Shown one piece after another: positions 8,976 through 17,102 of a DNA stretch of 36,454 nt. Under the pieces are notes generated by a model. The model ran no database searches and had not been told where the DNA came from. It saw nothing but the letters and a program-made list of their open reading frames with translations. The stretch comes from Pelagibacteraceae bacterium TMED65 (GTDB lineage Bacteria > Pseudomonadota > Alphaproteobacteria > TMED127): contig NHDS01000021.1 in NCBI GenBank assembly GCA_002167215.1, positions 12,491-48,944 on the forward strand, in the 5' to 3' direction. A program made the translations under genes and the position numbers. Positions within the stretch are counted from its first letter, which is position 1; each line of letters begins with the position of its first letter.

Positions 8976-9648
8976 TTTTATATAGAAATTTTGCTGCTAA
9001 AAAATCATCAAATGTGTCAATGTCTATTGTTTTCCACCAAGGCAATATAAATGGGGAGTAATGTAGTTTAGATTTATTTTTTTGAAAATTAAGTTGATAA
9101 ATTACAAACATTCCAGCATCGCAATAAAAGTCTTCCATTTTATTAGAGCTCAATTTTGATTTTTTTTTAAACAACGGAGAAAGTAAATTTTGCTTTGATT
9201 TTTTCATTGCCCAGTATATTGGGTAATTAAATTTTGATACAGATATTACTGATTTTCTTTTCTTATTTTTAAGATATTTTTTGTAACCAGATTGTAATAT
9301 TTTTTCATTTATTAATGGATTCGAAGCATATATAAGCCAAATTTCATCAAATTTTATTTGACGTTCCAAATATTTTTTTAAAACATCTTTAATAACTCTA
9401 GATATTGATATTGTATCATTTGAAAGGTTTTTATTTCTCATAAAATCTATTTTAAATCCTAATTTTTCTACCTTTTTTTTGACCAATAAAGATTCAGTTG
9501 AAACATGAATTTTCGTAAATAAATTTGATTTTTTTGCAGCTCTTAGTGAATAGTAAATAAGTGGCTTATTATAAAAATTTTTAATATTTTTTTTTTTAAT
9601 TCTTTTTGAACCTCCTCTTGCTGGTATTATTGCTAATCTTCTAATCAT
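8962..9648 (-). CDS. pseF: Pseudaminic acid cytidylyltransferase (CMP-sialic acid synthetase family)
   Basis: A 228-residue nucleotidyltransferase that activates a nonulosonic acid with CTP to CMP-sugar. It begins MIRRLAIIPARGGSKRI, the CTP-binding signature PARGGSKR of the NeuA/PseF family, and carries the family's middle region FDEIWLIYASNPL and late DAGMFVIY. The C-terminal WWKTIDIDTFDDF is typical of PseF-like enzymes. The reading frame continues upstream to 9873, but those 75 residues are hydrophobic, not family-like, and antisense to the methyltransferase gene, so the ATG at 9646-9648 is chosen. It is divergent from the methyltransferase gene at 9695. The pseudaminic rather than legionaminic assignment rests on pseC, pseI and pseG in the window. 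Confidence 0.82.
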   Translation of the reverse strand: MIRRLAIIPARGGSKRIKKKNIKNFYNKPLIYYSLRAAKKSNLFTKIHVSTESLLVKKKVEKLGFKIDFMRNKNLSNDTISISRVIKDVLKKYLERQIKFDEIWLIYASNPLINEKILQSGYKKYLKNKKRKSVISVSKFNYPIYWAMKKSKQNLLSPLFKKKSKLSSNKMEDFYCDAGMFVIYQLNFQKNKSKLHYSPFILPWWKTIDIDTFDDFLAAKFLYKNANL

Positions 9649-9694
9649 TAATATACTATTGATAAATATTATATTTAGGATATTTACATTAACA

Positions 9695-10645
9695 ATGAAA
9701 AATCTGAATGCAATCAAAACAGCCAAACATTTTAACGAAAAATGGTGGACAGAAAAAAAAATAATGCTCAGATATGATAAAATAATTCCAGATATCTTAA
9801 AAATGCTTAAAGGAAATTTTAGACATATAAAAACTAAAGCTATAGCTACAAATAGAGCATATTTAACCTGCAAATATATATGTGATAACTATAAAAAAAA
9901 TTCTAAAGTTCTTGATATGGGTTGTGGTTTGGGATTTGTATCTCACATACTTGCAATTAAAAATTATGATGTCATAGGCTTCGATATTTCTAAAGATGCA
10001 GTAAAATATGCAAGTCAAAAAGCTAAACAATTAAAATGCAATAAAATAAATTTTTTTGTAGATGATGAAAATTATTTAAAAAAAATGAAGACAAATTCAA
10101 TTGATGTAGCTTTTGGTTTGGGGTTTGTAAGGTACTTGTCTAAAAAAAAAGAAAAAATATTTTACAAAAATATAAAAAGAGTTTTAAAAAAAAATGGTAC
10201 ACTTATTGTTGATCAACAAAATGACCTTTACGAAATGTTTGCTTTAAACAGTGATACTATTTCGTTTTGGTCTGATACGATATCTGACTATTCAGAAAAT
10301 AAATATTTATCAAATTTTAAAATTAATAATTTGCTTAAAAAAAAAATTAAGCTACCAAAAAGAATAAAAGCATCACACAGTATATCTTCGAAAATGACAG
10401 TAACTACAGAAAATCCTTTGACTTACAATAATAAATTGAACAAAATTGGATTTAAGCTTGAAAAAATTCTTTATCCTTATTGTGATATATTGCCACCTGA
10501 TATTCAAAAAAATTTAAATGAAAACAAAATTGAGAATGTGCAAAGAAAATTTTGTTTAAAAAAAGCCGATGACTGGAGGTCAATGTTTATGTGCTTTATG
10601 TTTTTAAATTTTATAAAAAAATTAAATAAAAATTCCAGAAACTAA
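9695..10645 (+). CDS. Class I SAM-dependent methyltransferase, UbiG-like
   Basis: With the ATG at 9695 this is a 316-residue protein. SAM-binding motif I is VLDMGCGLGF at 72-81, followed by the acidic strand-2 end GFDIS at 95-99, so a class I Rossmann methyltransferase is certain. The N-terminal KHFNEKWW resembles the start of UbiG-type O-methyltransferases. In this locus it probably methylates a sugar hydroxyl or a decorating acid; the acceptor is unknown. An earlier TTG start at 9659 is possible but would add 12 atypical residues. It is a single plus-strand gene whose 3' end overlaps that of the convergent radical SAM gene by 24 bases. Confidence 0.72.
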   Translation: MKNLNAIKTAKHFNEKWWTEKKIMLRYDKIIPDILKMLKGNFRHIKTKAIATNRAYLTCKYICDNYKKNSKVLDMGCGLGFVSHILAIKNYDVIGFDISKDAVKYASQKAKQLKCNKINFFVDDENYLKKMKTNSIDVAFGLGFVRYLSKKKEKIFYKNIKRVLKKNGTLIVDQQNDLYEMFALNSDTISFWSDTISDYSENKYLSNFKINNLLKKKIKLPKRIKASHSISSKMTVTTENPLTYNNKLNKIGFKLEKILYPYCDILPPDIQKNLNENKIENVQRKFCLKKADDWRSMFMCFMFLNFIKKLNKNSRN

Positions 10646-11926
10646 TCTATTACTATCAATATTCATTTTAATTAGTTTCTGATAAATATCATCATAACTT
10701 TGAGCAGTGGAAATAAAAATTTTGTAATCGTTTAATTTAATATCTTCTGGCCTCATTATTCTGTGCTTATTAACCTCAGTTCCTATTTTTGAAATATCTC
10801 CATCAAATAATTCAACTTTATCAAAAATATTAAGAACATTTGTTTTGTTTAAAATGTTAATTGCTATATCTCCGATTCCATAAATATTTAAATTTTTAAT
10901 TTTACTGTGATTTATGAATATCTTTTCTATATTTTTTTTATTTGCATATTCTAATAACTCTTTTTTTTCAGCTTCACTTAATTTTTTAAATCGCGAAGCG
11001 ATATGGTCGTCAGGAAAAAACTTGTTTATGTTGTTTTTTTTTAATTCGTTCATTAAAAATGACGCTTTCTTAAGCATATTTAAACTTAAATTTTCGTATT
11101 TATAATTCATGCTAATTTGATATGCACAATTTTGTAAATTGTTTGATACACATTCTTTGACAAACTTTGTTAATTGATTCTCATTTGAATTTTCTTTTGT
11201 AAAAATATACTTTATTGTAATTTTATCTGAGTCTATTTTAGAATATTTTGATAAATTTTCGAAAACATTAAAGAACTTATCTCTTCCTCTAACTTTTTTA
11301 AATGTTACTTCATCCCCTGCATCAATACTGGTAACTATTTTTATTAAACCCTTCTTTAAAAATTTTATTACTGCTTCATGAAATCTGACTGAGTTTGTAA
11401 AAACTCTATGATATATGTTTGGATTTGCAAACTTATCTATTTCTTCTACAATTAACTCAAATGATTTATCTAATGTTGGTTCACCTCCCCCCCATACAAC
11501 TTGTTTACAATTTTTGAAACTTCCGCTATCGCTTAAATATTTTATAAATTCTACAACATTATATTTAGACCTTTTGCCTCCATAATAAGTTTCGCTACAG
11601 TAGGTGCATCTCAAATTACAAACTGAATGATGTTCTATTGATAGATGTTCAATATCAGAACCAAAACTTGGTGGTTTATTTGTCTCGTATAAAAATGGAC
11701 AACCATTACAACTTTCAGAATTGTTATGCTGAATTTCATTAAAAAGTTTTTTTCTCGAGTTAATAATGTCCTCAGCTTTTGGAGTTACATCATCTTTAAT
11801 ATCTAAAAGTTTAGCATCTCCCCTCATTTTACCTTTGTGAAAAAATCTTTGACAACATGCTCTTATTTCATTTGGAGCAATATAAAGAGAACTTTCAATA
11901 TCCTTACACGAATAGTATTTTTTCAT
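10622..11926 (-). CDS. Radical SAM enzyme with N-terminal cysteine cluster and C-terminal Rossmann-like domain
   Basis: A 434-residue protein. The radical SAM motif is C103-x3-C107-x2-C110 in SVCNLRCTYC, with GGGEPTL at 146-152 as the SAM-contacting GEP motif. Before the core are C24/C25 in RACCQRF and C73/C76 in SCNGCPF, which could bind an additional iron-sulphur cluster ahead of the barrel instead of behind it. After about residue 340 the protein changes character: LNIYGIGDIA is a nucleotide-binding-like glycine turn and IFISTAQSYDDI a later strand, together resembling the small Rossmann domain at the C-terminus of PglD-like and sugar C-methyltransferase proteins. The substrate is unknown; a nucleotide sugar is inferred. 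It is cotranscribed with the glycosyltransferase gene upstream (stop and start 4 bases apart). Confidence 0.75.
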   Translation of the reverse strand: MKKYYSCKDIESSLYIAPNEIRACCQRFFHKGKMRGDAKLLDIKDDVTPKAEDIINSRKKLFNEIQHNNSESCNGCPFLYETNKPPSFGSDIEHLSIEHHSVCNLRCTYCSETYYGGKRSKYNVVEFIKYLSDSGSFKNCKQVVWGGGEPTLDKSFELIVEEIDKFANPNIYHRVFTNSVRFHEAVIKFLKKGLIKIVTSIDAGDEVTFKKVRGRDKFFNVFENLSKYSKIDSDKITIKYIFTKENSNENQLTKFVKECVSNNLQNCAYQISMNYKYENLSLNMLKKASFLMNELKKNNINKFFPDDHIASRFKKLSEAEKKELLEYANKKNIEKIFINHSKIKNLNIYGIGDIAINILNKTNVLNIFDKVELFDGDISKIGTEVNKHRIMRPEDIKLNDYKIFISTAQSYDDIYQKLIKMNIDSNRLVSGIFI

Positions 11927-11930
11927 TTTA

Positions 11931-12869
11931 TTAAAATAACCTTTTTTTTACTTGGCTATCATAAGAAGTTTTAATCATAAAATTATTTATTATTAATTTG
12001 CGAAATTTGTTATCAATAAATGATTTTTTTAATTTTTTTGTTTTAATTTTGTTGTTAATCTTATTTGAAAACATGTAGTCCCCCCTGAGACCATATTGAC
12101 AATCCCTTTCTAAATTTTTGATTTTTGGCCTAATTTCTTTATCAAAAAAATTTTTTTTTTGAAATGTTGCATTAATAAAATCAACAACATGTTTCTTTGT
12201 AAAAGTATTAGTTATTGAGTTTGGATTTGTATTTTTTATATAAACTTTCTTGTCAAAAATATAAAATTTTTTCATGTAAAAAAAAACTTTTAGCATAAAT
12301 AAGATGTCTTCATAATAACCTTTTAAAAACGAAATTTTATTTTTAATTAAAAAATTTTTATCAAATAAGTAAAAATTTGAACACATGTCAAGCTCGGTTC
12401 TTAAGAATAATTTTACTATAGTTTTACCTAATAATTTTTTTTTACAAATTTTCATTTGTTTATTTTTTCTTTTTAAATAATCAATTAAAATAAGATTATA
12501 ATTTTGTTTTAATGAAATAAATTTTATAATTTTTAATAAATTTTTTTTAATTAGATAATCGTCACTATCTAGAAAAAGAAGGTTATTGCCTGATGACTTC
12601 TTAATTCCAAGATTCCTTGCTATCCCAGGTCCACCATTTTTCTTTAATTTATAAAATTTAAAATTATGATTTTTTTTTGATATAATAAGTTTTTTAATTA
12701 TTTTTACAGTATTGTCAGTTGATGCATCATCAATAAAAATGAATTCTATATTTTTATGATATAGTTTTTCAAAGTTCTTAAAATATTTTGCAATAAAATG
12801 TTCTTGATTGTAAATGGGTATTATAACAGATATGATTGAATTTTTTAATGAGCTATTTAAATTTTTCAT
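11931..12869 (-). CDS. Family 2 glycosyltransferase (GT-A)
   Basis: A 312-residue GT-A enzyme. The donor-binding N-terminus reads SVIIPIYNQEHF at 14-25, with IDDASTDNT at 46-54, GGPGIARNLG at 79-88 and the metal-binding acidic motif D101-S-D103-D104 in LFLDSDDY. These are standard family 2 landmarks, so it transfers a sugar from a nucleotide donor using a divalent cation. No membrane segment is seen, so it is cytoplasmic or peripheral. Donor specificity cannot be read. It starts at ATG 12869, only 24 bases from the divergent pseI start, so the two promoters must overlap or one gene is read from elsewhere. Confidence 0.85.
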   Translation of the reverse strand: MKNLNSSLKNSIISVIIPIYNQEHFIAKYFKNFEKLYHKNIEFIFIDDASTDNTVKIIKKLIISKKNHNFKFYKLKKNGGPGIARNLGIKKSSGNNLLFLDSDDYLIKKNLLKIIKFISLKQNYNLILIDYLKRKNKQMKICKKKLLGKTIVKLFLRTELDMCSNFYLFDKNFLIKNKISFLKGYYEDILFMLKVFFYMKKFYIFDKKVYIKNTNPNSITNTFTKKHVVDFINATFQKKNFFDKEIRPKIKNLERDCQYGLRGDYMFSNKINNKIKTKKLKKSFIDNKFRKLIINNFMIKTSYDSQVKKRLF

Positions 12870-12893
12870 TTTATAATTTAAAAACTAATATTT

Positions 12894-13946
12894 ATGTTTA
12901 ACAATAAAATCAAAATCTCCAATAAAATAATAGATCATAATAGATGCTTTATAGTAGCTGAAATTTCAGCTAACCATAACAAAAATTTTAATATTTTAAA
13001 AAGATTTTTGTTAGAATTAAAAAATGCTGGCGTTGATGCTGTTAAACTGCAAGCCTATCAGGCAAATACCATTACTATAGATTGCAAATCAAAGGATTTT
13101 TTAATTGGTAAAAAAAATTCATGGTCAAAATATAATAATTTATACAAATTATATAAAAAAGCAGAAACTCCGATTGAATGGTTTCCTAAAGTTTTTAAAT
13201 TCTGTAAAAAGATAAATTTAATTGTTTTTGCATCTGTGTTCGATGAAAGTAATTTAAAAGTTTTAGAAAAATTAAATTGTCCTGCATACAAAATAGCCTC
13301 TCCCGAAATTACTGATATACCTTTAATTAAAAAAGTTTCAAAAACAAAAAAACCAATAATATTATCAAATGGTTTGAGTGAATTTAAAGATTTAAAATTA
13401 GCTGTAAATACCATTAAACAGAAAAATAATAAACTAATTATACTTAAATGTACCTCCTCATACCCTGCGAATCTGAATGAATTGAATTTAAATACGATGA
13501 TAGATATTAAAAAGACTTTTAAGTGTCTATCGGGATACTCTGATCATACTTTGGGAATACATGCTGGTATCCATGCGGCCTCATTAGGTGCAAGTATGCT
13601 TGAGAAACATGTTAAGCCAAGTGGAGTAAAATCAGTTGATAGTTTTTTTTCAATAACAATAAATCAGTTAAAAATAATGATTAATACAATCAGGCAAAAT
13701 GAAAAATCTAATGGAATAGTAAGCTATGAAATAGCAAAGTCTTCAAAAAAAAACATGAATGGAAGAAGATCTCTTTACGTGGTTAAAGACATTGAAAAAG
13801 GGGAAAAATTTACTAAAAATAATGTAAAATCTATAAGACCATGTTATGGAATTCATCCTAAATTTTTAGATTTTTTTCTAAACAAAAAAAGTTTGAAAGA
13901 TATTAAATATGGCTCAAGACTTAAATGGGAATATATAAAAAAATAA
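12894..13946 (+). CDS. pseI: Pseudaminic acid synthase (NeuB family)
   Basis: A 350-residue nonulosonic acid synthase that condenses phosphoenolpyruvate with 6-deoxy-AltdiNAc. The N-terminal barrel begins FIVAEISANHNKN at 19-31, and the metal-binding histidines are seen as H218 in GYSDHT and H239 in EKHV. The region ETPIEWF near 91-97 and DSFFSI at 249-254 fit PseI better than NeuB or LegI. The C-terminal NGRRSLYV onward (289-350) is the SAF antifreeze-like domain. The length matches the family. It heads a plus-strand operon with pseG overlapping its 3' end by 22 bases. The pseudaminic call is strengthened by pseG directly downstream. Confidence 0.85.
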   Translation: MFNNKIKISNKIIDHNRCFIVAEISANHNKNFNILKRFLLELKNAGVDAVKLQAYQANTITIDCKSKDFLIGKKNSWSKYNNLYKLYKKAETPIEWFPKVFKFCKKINLIVFASVFDESNLKVLEKLNCPAYKIASPEITDIPLIKKVSKTKKPIILSNGLSEFKDLKLAVNTIKQKNNKLIILKCTSSYPANLNELNLNTMIDIKKTFKCLSGYSDHTLGIHAGIHAASLGASMLEKHVKPSGVKSVDSFFSITINQLKIMINTIRQNEKSNGIVSYEIAKSSKKNMNGRRSLYVVKDIEKGEKFTKNNVKSIRPCYGIHPKFLDFFLNKKSLKDIKYGSRLKWEYIKK

Positions 13947-14956
13947 ATAATAAAAAATACTTAATATTTAGAATAAGTTTAGAAAAAAAAAGTGGGCTTG
14001 GTCATTTCATTAGATGTTTTAAAATTTTTCAGGAGGTTAAAAAAAAATACAACTGTATTTTTGTTGTAGATAGGGTACCTAAAATTTTGAAGAATAAGTA
14101 TAATAATATTACCTTTTTTGAAATTTATAGAAATAATATATTTACTTCACAAAATTCTGACATAAAAAAATTTCTTACAGTCACTAAGAATTTAAAACCT
14201 CACATATTAATTGTTGATGATTATAGGTTAAATAGTTTCTGGCATAAAAAAGCTAGAATTAAAAGTCTTAAAATTATAGTTATTGACGATTTATCAAACA
14301 GATATATGTACTGTGATTATTACATAAATTATAAGATAAATATTGAAAAAAGATATAATCAGATAAAAAAAATTAACAAAAGAAATACAAAATTTATTCT
14401 TGGAACAAATTATACTATAATCTCTAAGGACTTAAAAAGAAAAAGCATAAGTAAATCAAAAAAAAATATTATAATCAATTTTGGAAATTCATTTAACTTT
14501 GCTAAAATTAAGAAAAACTTTAAAGAATTATTAAAGCTAAATCACAATATATATGTATGTATTGGAGTATTTGCTTCAAATTATGAATTTATTATCAACC
14601 TTAGCAAAAAAAATAAAAATATAAAAATTTTACATAATAAAATTTCTATAGATAAAATTACATCAAAAATGGATCTTTTTATAGGATCGGCAGGAAATGC
14701 TATCTATGAAAATTCTTATCTCAGATTACCAAGTATATTTTTTTCATTAACGAATAATCAAGAGAATGAGGTTAATGATTTGAAGATACTTGGTCATCAA
14801 TTTTTTTTAAAAGGAAATGAATTAACTAATTATAGAATAATAGTTTTAATAAAATTAGTTATTAAAAATATAGATAAGATTAAGAGGTCTTATCAAAATA
14901 TAAATAAAATAAAAAAATTAAATATTAAAAATTTAGTAAAAGAAATTAAATTATAA
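13925..14956 (+). CDS. pseG: UDP-2,4-diacetamido-2,4,6-trideoxy-altropyranose hydrolase
   Basis: A 343-residue GT-B-like hydrolase. The N-terminal motif G24-L-G-H27-F-I-R30-C matches the GxGHxxR loop of PseG, whose histidine activates water to release UDP. ILIVDDYRLN, VIDDLSNR and LGTNYTIIS are recognisable PseG segments, and IINFGNS begins the second Rossmann-like domain. It provides the free sugar used by PseI. The start ATG at 13925 overlaps the end of pseI by 22 bases, and its TAA shares a base with the ATG of the next gene, so the three are translationally coupled. Family assignment is confident; exact stereochemistry of the substrate is by pathway context. Confidence 0.82.
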   Translation: MGIYKKINNKKYLIFRISLEKKSGLGHFIRCFKIFQEVKKKYNCIFVVDRVPKILKNKYNNITFFEIYRNNIFTSQNSDIKKFLTVTKNLKPHILIVDDYRLNSFWHKKARIKSLKIIVIDDLSNRYMYCDYYINYKINIEKRYNQIKKINKRNTKFILGTNYTIISKDLKRKSISKSKKNIIINFGNSFNFAKIKKNFKELLKLNHNIYVCIGVFASNYEFIINLSKKNKNIKILHNKISIDKITSKMDLFIGSAGNAIYENSYLRLPSIFFSLTNNQENEVNDLKILGHQFFLKGNELTNYRIIVLIKLVIKNIDKIKRSYQNINKIKKLNIKNLVKEIKL

Positions 14957-15456
14957 TGATTAAGAACAAAATTAGACGAATAAACATTAGTGATATCAAT
15001 GATATATTACTATCAAGAAACATGAATTTTAATAGAAAGTTTATGATTAAAAAAAAATTAATATCTAATCTGGAACATTATATATGGTGGTTTAATAATA
15101 ATAGAGAAAGTTTTATTTATAATATTAGTGAAAATCATAAAATCTATTTTTGGCATAAGTTAGTAGATTTTAAAAATAAAAAAATGTTTGTTGGAGGTTG
15201 GCATTCAAACAGAAAAAAGACTAATTTATATTATGTTTTAATTTCCCTTAAATGGCAGTTGAATTATTTACGAAAAAAAAAATTACACTATGATTGGATT
15301 GCTGTAATAAATAAAAAAAATAAATGGGTCTTAGCACTAACAAAATTACTTGGTTATGAACAAGTTTCTAAAAAAGAATTATTTTTTCAAAAAGCGATAA
15401 AAAAAACATTCAATGTTTCATTAAAAAATTATTTCTATTTAAAGCTCAAAATATGA
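14956..15456 (+). CDS. GNAT-like acyltransferase, candidate PseH
   Basis: A 166-residue protein in the slot normally held by the PseH N-acetyltransferase (UDP-4-amino-4,6-dideoxy-AltNAc to the diacetamido sugar). It begins IRRINISDINDILLSRN, like the first strand and helix of GNAT proteins, and has a late segment (WVLALTKLLGYEQVSKKELFF) that resembles the GNAT end region where the molecule folds around a Gly-Tyr. The central acetyl-CoA loop (Q/R-x-x-G-x-G/A) is not evident, so catalytic detail is uncertain. It overlaps pseG by one base and the next gene by four (ATGA). Given the ligase/ACP set at 7201-8975, an acyl donor other than acetyl-CoA is possible; that is inference. Confidence 0.55.
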   Translation: MIKNKIRRINISDINDILLSRNMNFNRKFMIKKKLISNLEHYIWWFNNNRESFIYNISENHKIYFWHKLVDFKNKKMFVGGWHSNRKKTNLYYVLISLKWQLNYLRKKKLHYDWIAVINKKNKWVLALTKLLGYEQVSKKELFFQKAIKKTFNVSLKNYFYLKLKI

Positions 15457-17102
15457 TAAAATTGTATAATTATAAGACTTATTTAAAAGCAAAACTATCA
15501 GGAATTTCTAACCTAGAAAAAAGTAATTCTTTAAAGGAGGTGGACAAAATAAGAAAAATTTTTTTCAACTTAGCTTTAGATGTAGATAAAAGTAGGTTAA
15601 ATAGTTTTTTTTTTAAGGATCAAGACGACGCTTCATTAGTTTTGACAAATAATATTAAAAATATTTTTATAGAGGATAGAAACCAATTTTATATATCACT
15701 TGGAGATCAAATCTTGGGATCTTTTGCTAAAAAAAAATATAAAACGAAATTTATTTTACCTATTAACAAATCACTCAGAGATAAATGTAAGTCCAAAATT
15801 GATATTAATTTTAATGATAAACTTTGTGATATTTTTTTCTTTTTCAATATTCTACTAAATTTAGTCAAAGGTCTTGTTTTTGGTTTAATTATTTTTTTTG
15901 ACAATATCAAAGAATTTTTTTTAAAAAAACATCCTTATAAAAAATCTATTTTTTTTGATTTATCAGCAACACCAGAAGAATTAATTAACAATAAAAACTC
16001 TAATTATATAATTACAAAATATATTAATACATTAATAGACAAAAAAAAAAATTTCTTTTTTTATTTAATTGATAAAAAAAAAAATTTTTTCTCTAATAAA
16101 TTTTCATCAAAAATCTATAAAGATATTGATTCAAATCAATTTTTATTTGTCAAAAATATTTATCCTCATTTATCAATATTAAAAAATTTTAAATTTATAG
16201 GATACGTTCTATTTTCATTTTTTTTTGCAATTATTCTTTTATTAAAAAAAAATTGGTATCCATCTTTTTTATTTTTAGAAATTGTAAAAGCTAGTATATT
16301 TAGAAATGCGAATAAAGACGACATTTCAGATGATTATGTACTAAGTTATAAAAAAAGTATTTCTAGAGCTCTTTGGTCTTTAGAAATTGAAAAATATTCA
16401 AAAAAAACTACTTTAGTTATGTACTCCTTAAATAGTTTTGGCCATAAATTTAAAAATGGTTATGAAGCAAAAGATCCAAGCGCTCTCTATTTGCAAATTT
16501 ACACCAGGTATATTATTTGGGATCAATTACATATGAACTTATTAGAAAAATCTTTTTCAAAAAAAAATAAAATTGAAATGTTTAAATTAGGTCCAATTAC
16601 AATGAATACTGGAAGTAGTGTACTTAAAAATAATGATAAATATTTATGTATTTTTGATATTACGCCATTTAGAAAGTCACTTGATGAAATAACTGAACCT
16701 TCAATTATCAAGCCTGAATATATAATAAAATTCTTGAACGATATTATCGAAATATCAAACAAAATTGATTTAAAGATTTATTTAAAGACTAAAAAAAATT
16801 TATCTAAAAATATGTATGTAAGTAAATTATACAGAAAACAAATTTTAGACATAGCTAGAAAGGAAAAACAAGTAAATTTAATTGAAACTGATGTATCTAT
16901 TGAAGAGTTAATAAGTAATTCTATAGGCGTAGTATCATATCCTTACACATCTACGGCTTCCATTGCAAGTTATCTTAATAAACCATCAGTATTTTATGAC
17001 CCATCCAAAAAATTGGATGATAAAGATCTTGTTTTTAGTAAGGGGATAAAAATTTTGAATAAAAAAGACCTACTAGAGAATTGGATATCAGGCCTTGTTT
17101 AG
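15453..17102 (+). CDS. PFTS-motif-type surface polysaccharide biosynthesis protein
   Basis: A 549-residue protein whose C-terminal segment SYPYTSTASIASYLNKPS (495-512) matches the motif that names the polysaccharide biosynthesis PFTS-motif family, with Tyr in place of Phe. It precedes YDPS and a C-terminal helix. The fold is probably GT-B-like, the motif sitting in the late sugar-nucleotide-site loop. Two hydrophobic stretches (about 128-148 and 245-262) may contact the membrane. Around residues 187-210 the peptide LIDKKKNFF occurs twice in tandem, a small internal duplication. It follows the PseH-like gene with an ATGA overlap and its 3' end overlaps the convergent ABC transporter gene by 15 bases. 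A pseudaminic acid transferase is a reasonable guess, not shown. Confidence 0.6.
   Translation: MIKLYNYKTYLKAKLSGISNLEKSNSLKEVDKIRKIFFNLALDVDKSRLNSFFFKDQDDASLVLTNNIKNIFIEDRNQFYISLGDQILGSFAKKKYKTKFILPINKSLRDKCKSKIDINFNDKLCDIFFFFNILLNLVKGLVFGLIIFFDNIKEFFLKKHPYKKSIFFDLSATPEELINNKNSNYIITKYINTLIDKKKNFFFYLIDKKKNFFSNKFSSKIYKDIDSNQFLFVKNIYPHLSILKNFKFIGYVLFSFFFAIILLLKKNWYPSFLFLEIVKASIFRNANKDDISDDYVLSYKKSISRALWSLEIEKYSKKTTLVMYSLNSFGHKFKNGYEAKDPSALYLQIYTRYIIWDQLHMNLLEKSFSKKNKIEMFKLGPITMNTGSSVLKNNDKYLCIFDITPFRKSLDEITEPSIIKPEYIIKFLNDIIEISNKIDLKIYLKTKKNLSKNMYVSKLYRKQILDIARKEKQVNLIETDVSIEELISNSIGVVSYPYTSTASIASYLNKPSVFYDPSKKLDDKDLVFSKGIKILNKKDLLENWISGLV

Noticed and set aside
9649..9873. 75-residue N-terminal extension of the pseF frame
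   Set aside because: The residues are hydrophobic and unlike the family, they lie antisense to the methyltransferase gene, and a good ATG at 9648 gives the canonical MIRRLAIIPARGGSKR start.
13058..13414. Minus-strand frame of 118 residues inside pseI
   Set aside because: It is the mirror of the conserved pseI barrel and shows no motif of its own.
16030..16100. Tandem peptide repeat LIDKKKNFF in the PFTS-motif protein as a possible repeat element
   Set aside because: Only two copies, in AT-rich Lys/Phe codons where such similarity easily arises; too little to call a repeat family.
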